From NCBI GenBank assembly GCA_016584305.1, contig JACEEZ010018337.1, forward strand, positions 105,451 to 169,450: a stretch of 64,000 nt of DNA, written 5' to 3'. The notes under the pieces were generated by a model. It had not been told where the DNA came from. It saw nothing but the letters and a program-made list of their open reading frames with translations, and searched no databases. Positions 58,442 to 64,000 of this stretch are shown piece after piece (within the stretch, counting starts at the first letter, position 1; each line of letters starts with the position of its first letter). Both the position numbers and the translations under genes were made by a program. The stretch is from Chionoecetes opilio (Eukaryota; Arthropoda; Malacostraca; Decapoda; Majidae).

Positions 58442-58982
58442 GTTATGCCATCATAATTACAAAGCTAACTAGGGGTCAGGCAAACAGGAAAACACAAAGA
58501 GATCCCGAGGTAGTAAACAAAAGTTTTAATTTGTTAAAAATAGTCACTATATAACTAGACCCCATCCATAACCACCACCACTTAACCTAAGAGTGCTAAC
58601 TTTAAGTTGCTACCCAGCAGGGAATACATATTATACACAGTTAATACAACAGTACAGTTGTGTGAGCTCTACACAAATTCCTATAAAATAACATAATATA
58701 TAAAAGGTGGAACAATACTAAAGTGTTGGTTGCGGGGTTACCGCAGGAAGGAGGTCTTCACTTCACGACGTCCAAAACCAGTCTGCCTACTTCCATGGGT
58801 TCAGCGTTCACAAACCTTTTCTGACACGTCAGCCACCATACGTCATCATCATGACACGTCAGCGATAATTAATCATTAACAATTATCCTTATAATTACAT
58901 ATCTTAGAATACATATATAATAAAATACATTTAATAATAATAGAAAATACATTTTAAGGGGGAACCATAACATACCATAACA
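58442..58982 (-). repeat. LTR (3' LTR of the element)
   Basis: 541 bp bounded by TGTTATG...CATAACA in both readings, nearly identical to 62874-63407. Differences are mostly short indels in the 58-kb copy. Confidence 0.9.
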
Positions 58983-58996
58983 CCCCTCCCCTTGAG
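58983..58996 (-). other. polypurine tract
   Basis: On the minus strand CTCAAGGGGAGGGG ends directly at the LTR's TGTTATGG, the expected primer for plus-strand DNA synthesis. Confidence 0.85.
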
Positions 58997-60786
58997 ATAA
59001 AAAACAACTTTGTGTTTTTACACTAACCGGAAGCTATGAAAGTGGTCGCGATAAGCGTCTGCAATTAGGTTATCACGCCCTTGATATGTCTGATTTCTAA
59101 ATTATGGGCTGCAATATCAAACACCACCTGGTTAACCTTTGGTTTTTTTTTTTTCATTTTAGTCACAAATGTTAGAGGATTATGATCACTGTAAACGTTA
59201 TTTTACTACCAGTACCCCCTAAATATACATCAAATTTCTCCAAAGCCAGCAATAAGGATAAAGCTTCCTTTTCTATGGTAGAGTAGTTCTTTTGATGATT
59301 TTTAAATTTTTTACTGACATATAGGAAACTGTGTAAAACACGTCTTTGTCTTCCTGCATAAAGACTGCTCCAGCTGCAATATCACTAGCATCAACGTGTG
59401 TACAAAAGGTTTGCAAAAATTAGGTCCTTGCAGTACAGGGCTACACATTAACAAAGATTTAATTTATCAAAAGAATTTTGACACCTTTCATCCCACCTCA
59501 TAGTTCTTTTCGGGCTAACTAAATCAGTCGGGGACTTACTACTTCTGCCCAAAATTAAAGGGCCCGAACTTTCTATAATAGCCGGCCATCCCTAAGACCG
59601 TTGGGCATCCTTACGAGTTCTGGGTGCAGACATATTACAAATGGCCTCAATCTTTGCTGATTAGGAGAAACTTTTCCACAACCGACTTTATGACCCAAAA
59701 AACTGAATTGTTGCATGCCCAAAATCACTTTTAATTAAATTAATAGTCAATGAAGCTTGTCTTATCCTATCAAATAACCCGAAGGGTGTCTATATGGGGT
59801 TTCCAATCATTTGAGTATAATAAGGGTCATCAATATAACAATTTACTCCTTCTAGTCCTTCTATTACTCCAGATGTTAATCTTTGATATGTACTTGGGGC
59901 ATTTTTTTAGGCAAAAGGCATAACTTCTGTACTAATAAAGTCCGTTTGGAGTAATGAAAGCACTTATTATCTTATTCTCTCAGATAAAGGTACCTGATAG
60001 TAGCCGCGCAACATATCAATTTTTGTCATAAAGACTGCATTGCCCACAGAATCAATTATTTTCATCAACCCTAGGAAGAGGATAACAATCTCCTTTCGTC
60101 AAAGCATTTACACGTCTATAGTCGGTACACCGGGAGGTCTGAACTTCCTCATAAGCATTCCACACTGCCATAATAACAGACAGGCTCTTTTTCCATTTCA
60201 TCCATGCCTAAGGTCTTATGAAAAAATGAGGTCAAAATAGGATCTGACTTCTGAGCGTCAATCAACATTTCCCGAGTCACCACACATTCACTCATATTCT
60301 TGGACTCAAGACTAACATCAGTACTTTGATATTTATTAACTACATTTGATTGGTCAAGTTGGGTTTCTTCTAAAACTTTTCTATTTCCAAACAATATATC
60401 AATTCATCATCTTCCACTTACCACCTGCAGTACCACCACAATCCTTGTTCATATTCTCACGGCCTGGCTACGTGTAAAAGCACACGCAGGAACAACCCTG
60501 GAATTTCCTTTCAACCTCAGCAACAGGGTATTTATCTAATGGGGAGGAACACACAATAGGATCAGGTACTACCCGACTACCCGCAACATCGTTTCCCAAT
60601 AGAAAAGTAACTCCATCTACTGGTAATGAATCTGAACGGCAACTGTAACGGGCTGCGAAAGCAAATCAGTCTTGAGATAGAGCCTTGCTAAGGGTACAGT
60701 GGTAGACCCCAGCCACTCCCCTCAAAAGTACGTGCTCACCAGTGTAAGCTTCATCAATAAAAGGAATGGACTCCCTTACCACAACA
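58997..60786 (-). pseudogene. LTR element pol: reverse transcriptase and RNase H
   Basis: Minus-strand order: connecting region; RT with VNALTKGDCYPLPRVDE, FMTKIDMLRGYYQVPLSER, SAFITPNGL and CYIDDP (catalytic YxDD, near 59840); RNase H with AAGAVFMQEDKDV (near 59360) and the C-terminal HIKGRDNLIADAYR (near 59070). The reading is split by frameshifts. This is the Ty3/gypsy type. RNase H is followed within about 90 bp by the PPT, leaving no room for integrase at the usual place. Confidence 0.8.
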
Positions 60787-61200
60787 CTATGAAACGCTAT
60801 GAGACGCTCCAGTATCCCGCAAAATAGTAACTGGAACAGGCGTACTATCCTTGTCGACTGAGACGAAACCACCAAACGTAAAGGGCTGAAACAATTCTTG
60901 AGGATCCTTGACATGTGGAACTATCTCGTTGCCCAAGGATCTTTTGTAAATCTGTTGGGTCGAATACACAATTAGCAATATAGCTAGCTTCAATTTTTCC
61001 GGAATCCTGTTTTCCAACTTGGGACATTTGAATTTGTGGTGCCCAGGCTTCTTACAATAATTACAAAAAAGGTCATATTTTTCAGCACCACCTCGCATAT
61101 TTAAACCATATGTGGACTGGTAGGCAACATTCTTATTACTAACATTACTTACAGGCGTACTATAACGTTGAGACTCGTTTTGGATCCAGTGAACTTAATA
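60787..61200 (-). CDS. gag zinc knuckle and aspartic protease
   Basis: One open minus frame has a nucleocapsid knuckle CNYCKKPGHHKFKC (CX2CX4HX4C, near 61065) followed about 70 codons later by ILRDTGASHS (near 60815), the DTGA active-site motif of retroviral-type proteases. The frame stops soon after, so protease is truncated or continues by frameshift. Upstream of the knuckle the sequence resembles the spacer part of gag. Confidence 0.75.
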
Positions 61201-61259
61201 CATCAGAGTTTTTTAGTTTAACATCCACCTTTATTGTGAAATAATTTTCTACCACTTCA

Positions 61260-62470
61260 TTAGTTTTGACTTTCTGAATTGACCACAACATTCACCACTT
61301 CGCTCGTAAACAATCCTGTTACCCTCTCAGTATATTCTTTCAGTAGATTGATATGAACTAATCTTATTTTCTTTCTACGTCCTGGTGTAGCAATAATATA
61401 GTTTAGTTCACCCTCCTTGCGTAGCACTGAAAATGGTCCTTGATACTTGGCTTGTAAAGGATACTTATGGTCTGGTAAATATAAAAGCACCTTATCTCCC
61501 TCTGCAAACTCCCTCACCCTAGATTTAACATCATAGTGGAGTTTCATTTGATTTTGTGCATTCAAAAGGTTGGTCCTAGCAAAGGCGTGTACTTGTTTTA
61601 GTCTCTCCCTCACTTTCTTGACATAGTCACACAGTTCTTCTGTGTCTTCATCTATCCAACTCTCCTGTAATAGTTTTAAAGGTCCACGTACATCTCTACC
61701 GAACAACATTTCGTTTGGTGAGTATCCAAGGCTTTCTTGTCGGGTACTCCGTATAGCATATAGAACTAGTGGCAAACCCTCATCCCAATCTTTTCAGTCT
61801 CAACGCAGTACTTGGTGAGCATGGATTTCAGTGGTTTGATGCCATCGCTCTAGGGCACCTTGATCTCTGGGTGATATGCAGATGACAAGTGTTGTTTTAT
61901 CCCCAGAGTAGACATAACTTGCTTGAATATATTGGCTGTAAAATTGCTGCCCTGATCAGATTGGATTACTGTGGGTAGACCGAACTGGGTAAATATTCGG
62001 AGTAGCACAGGGATAATTGTCCTGGTAGTTATGCTTCTAAGAGGGACGGCCTCAGGATAACGTGTGGACCGACACATGAGAGTTAACATAAACTGATTCC
62101 CTTTTGCTAGTTTTAGGGAGATGACCAACACAGTCAATGTTTGACTTGAGAAAAAGGTTCAGACACAGCAGGAAGGGGGTGCAAAGGTGCTGGCGGAATC
62201 ACTTGGTTGGGTTTTACCGGCAATCTGGCATATATGACAAGATCTGCAATATTTGGAGATATCAGACTTAATTCCAGGCCAATAGAAATATCTTATCACT
62301 TTATCTGTAGTCTTTTTTACTCCTAAATGGCCTCCAATATGATCATGAGCCAAATGTAACACCATAGGACGATAGCAGCCGGGTACCACAATTTGTCTCA
62401 CATCGTACCAGGGTTCATCTGCCCTTCAAATGGCACTACGGCCGACAATGGCACTTTCAGCTACCTCGTG
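61260..62470 (-). pseudogene. LTR element integrase (displaced)
   Basis: Minus-strand order: zinc-binding HHCC domain (LHLAHDHIGGHLGVKKTTDK, CRSCHICQ, 62159-62401), catalytic core (FTQFGLPTVIQSDQGSNF near 61960, STLGIKQHLSSAYHPE), then C-terminal part with YSPNEMLFGRDVRGPLKLLQ, GDKVLLYLPDHKYPLQAKYQ and GPFSVL. Three frame-separated pieces. In Ty3/gypsy elements integrase normally follows RNase H. Here it lies upstream of the gag knuckle. Confidence 0.85.
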
Positions 62471-62652
62471 ATCGTCCAGTCCAGCACAAGGTCATTAATC
62501 ATTGCACTTTTAATCTCTGCTTTTCTCCATGAACTTTTAATATTAACATTATAATGAAGAGCTAATTTGATCCACTCGGCCTTCTTTAAATCAGACCCAG
62601 TCAGAATATTAACGGATGGTTCAGCAATAAACTTACTCAAGTCAAAAGGCAT
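62461..62652 (-). CDS. start of gag
   Basis: The ATG near 62652 opens MPFDLSKFIAEPSVNILTGS, then DLKKAEWIKLALHYNV, the short helical start common in gypsy-like gag proteins. After about 60 codons it runs into pre-integrase sequence (AVESAIVGRSAI-like reading), so the rest of gag is missing at this place and resumes only near 61200. Confidence 0.6.
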   Translation of the reverse strand: MPFDLSKFIAEPSVNILTGSDLKKAEWIKLALHYNVNIKSSWRKAEIKSAMINDLVLDWTITR

Positions 62653-62853
62653 TGTTGCTAGTGAAGCACAAGTCACGTAACACAATCACAGTGCACAATC
62701 ACCATTCGGAGGTGAATCAAACAAATGTCACTTAACACAAATCACCAATCACAGGTGACACACATCGCGTTAACACAATAACCAATCACTGGTCGCGTAA
62801 CACAATCACCAATCACTGGTCGCGTAACACAATCACCAATCGCAGTGACCATA
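62653..62853 (-). other. 5' leader with short tandem repeats
   Basis: Between PBS and gag: repeated AATCACTGGTCGCGTAACAC and AATCACAGTG words. Confidence 0.6.
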
Positions 62854-62873
62854 CCCGGACAGGCCCCCAATTC
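62854..62873 (-). other. primer binding site
   Basis: Directly after the 5' LTR's ...CATAACA, the minus strand reads GAATTGGGGGCCTGTCCGGG. TGGGGGC..GTCCGGG resembles a tRNA-Pro complementary PBS. It is repeated after the 3' LTR at 58421-58441. Confidence 0.65.
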
Positions 62874-63407
62874 TGTTATGCCATAATTACAAACTAACTA
62901 GGGGTCAAGGCAAACAGAAACACAAAGAGATCCAGGGTTAACAAAGTTATTTAATTTGTTATAAATAGTCACTATATAACTAGACACCATACCATAACCA
63001 CCACCACTTAACCTAAGAGTGCTAACTTTAAGTTGCTACCCAGCATGAATACATATTATACACAGTTAATACAACAGTACAGTTGTGTGAGCTCTACACA
63101 AATCCTATAAAATAACATAATATATAAAAGGTGGAACAATACTCAAGTGTTGGTTGCGGGGTTACCGCAGGAAGGAGGTCTTCACTTCACGACGTCCAAA
63201 ACCAGTCTGCCTACTTCCATGGGTTCAGCGTTCACGAACCTTTCTGACACGTCAGCCACCATACGTCATCATCATGACACGTCAGCGATAATTAATCATT
63301 AACAATTATCCTTATAATTACATATCTTAGAATTACATATATAATAAACATACATTTAATAATAATAGAAAATACATTTTAAGGGGGAACCATAACATAC
63401 CATAACA
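62874..63407 (-). repeat. LTR (5' LTR of the element)
   Basis: 534 bp, TGTTATG...CATAACA termini, partner of 58442-58982. The outer flank continues ATGGCAAGTG; no target duplication can be tested because the other side is the tandem partial copy. Confidence 0.9.
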
Positions 63408-63505
63408 ATGGCAAGTGTAGAAGAGCAGTCAGCAATATTATTGCACTCACCATCACAAGTGTCATATACTACATTATGGTGATGATGGCTATGTTCATTT
63501 TTACC
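63408..63505. other. unique flank of the LTR element
   Basis: No motif seen. Confidence 0.4.
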
Positions 63506-63545
63506 TCCGCCAACGAAGTTGGAGGGGTTATGTTTTCACCCCGAT

Positions 63546-63577
<32 letters not shown>

Positions 63578-63767
63578 TAGTGTACAGGATTTCTCGAGAA
63601 ATTACAAATAGATTTGGACCGAACTCGGTATATCTATTGGGACCGAACTCGGTAAGTCTATTGGGTATAAGGAAGAACTGATTTAATTTTGGATGAAATC
63701 TATTGACAACTGTTGCCATGGCAACCAATTGATGAAATATTCGGCCGGAGGTATGCGCTCATACTGA

Positions 63768-63823
<56 letters not shown>

Positions 63824-63885
63824 ATATATATCATGCAACCAATTGATGAAATATTCGGGCGGAGGTATGCGCTCTACTGAGTGCC
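63506..63885. repeat. dispersed repeat: CCTCCGCCAACGAAGTTGGAGG ... GGAGGTATGCGCTC
   Basis: It begins CCTCCGCCAACGAAGTTGG (hairpin-prone), TTATGTTTTCACCCCG, then (TGTC)n, a block with GACCGAACTCGGTA repeated, TTTAATTTTGGATGAAAT, and ends GGAGGTATGCGCTCTACTGA. The last ~50 bp (CAACCAATTGATGAAATATT...) occur twice around a (TA)n run (63773-63830). I recognise this as a style of short repeat common in many aquatic animals, but I cannot name the family. Confidence 0.6.
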
Positions 63886-64000
63886 CCCCCCCCCCCCCCC
63901 TATTTTTAATATGCTTTTGTACATCTGATCTTGACAGCACTGCTTTTAGCCTGTCAGTTATTGGGACTAAGTAATAGACCCGGGGTTTTTTTCCCCCCCC
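63886..64000. other. C run and window end
   Basis: A run of about 19 C, short unique sequence and a final C run; nothing supported. Confidence 0.5.

Noticed and set aside
59000..62470. Order INT before RT taken as a gmr1-like element
   Set aside because: In gmr1-like elements integrase follows gag and protease. Here the gag knuckle and protease come after integrase, so the arrangement is different.

Overview
This is animal nuclear DNA, and nothing in it looks bacterial. The evidence is intron-split coding exons with GT..AG borders, tRNA-derived SINEs, non-LTR and LTR retrotransposons, several families of short inverted-repeat elements, and an extreme load of AC, GGAA, ATT and longer tandem repeats. 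The repeat types and the very high microsatellite content suggest a marine arthropod, most likely a decapod crustacean; this is inference. Base-level quality is uneven. About 9.3-28.5 kb and 59-63.4 kb read cleanly, whereas 1-9 kb, 28.5-48 kb and 49-58.9 kb carry many one-base indels and homopolymer errors typical of poorly polished long reads, so frames there are unreliable.

Layout: 1-3745 is a ~63-bp satellite. 7.1-24.9 kb (arm A) and 49.2-57.75 kb (arm B) are two copies of one locus. They carry exons of a minus-strand extracellular protein with an immunoglobulin (I-set) domain, among shared microsatellites and MITEs. Arm A also holds a near-complete 5.7-kb non-LTR retrotransposon (two ORFs: zinc knuckles; AP endonuclease, RT, RNase H) with a 12-bp target duplication; arm B has the empty site. 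25.85-28.57 kb is an element with ~150-bp inverted termini carrying a broken gene whose N-terminal part contains a textbook 2A ribosome-skipping motif. 29.4-33.0 kb is a tract made almost only of A and C.

About 34-41 kb (and possibly to 48.8 kb), minus strand, contains scattered exons of a JIP3/JIP4 (Sunday driver) kinesin/JNK scaffold gene. One exon is duplicated together with a neighbouring inverted-repeat element, and another exon end with its 5' splice site is iterated several times. SINEs lie at 46.0, 48.4 and 50.8 kb; their 3' tails resemble the 3' end of a LINE fragment present in three places.

The right end (57.8-63.4 kb, minus strand) is a Ty3/gypsy-type LTR retrotransposon with paired 0.54-kb LTRs, PBS and PPT. 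Its integrase lies between the start of gag and the gag zinc knuckle instead of after RNase H. A partial second internal region follows the 3' LTR with the same unusual junction.

The host genes (Ig-domain protein, JIP3 homologue) are only partly present. Most of the window is mobile or tandemly repeated DNA, and some duplications may be assembly artefacts (haplotype copies joined in one contig).
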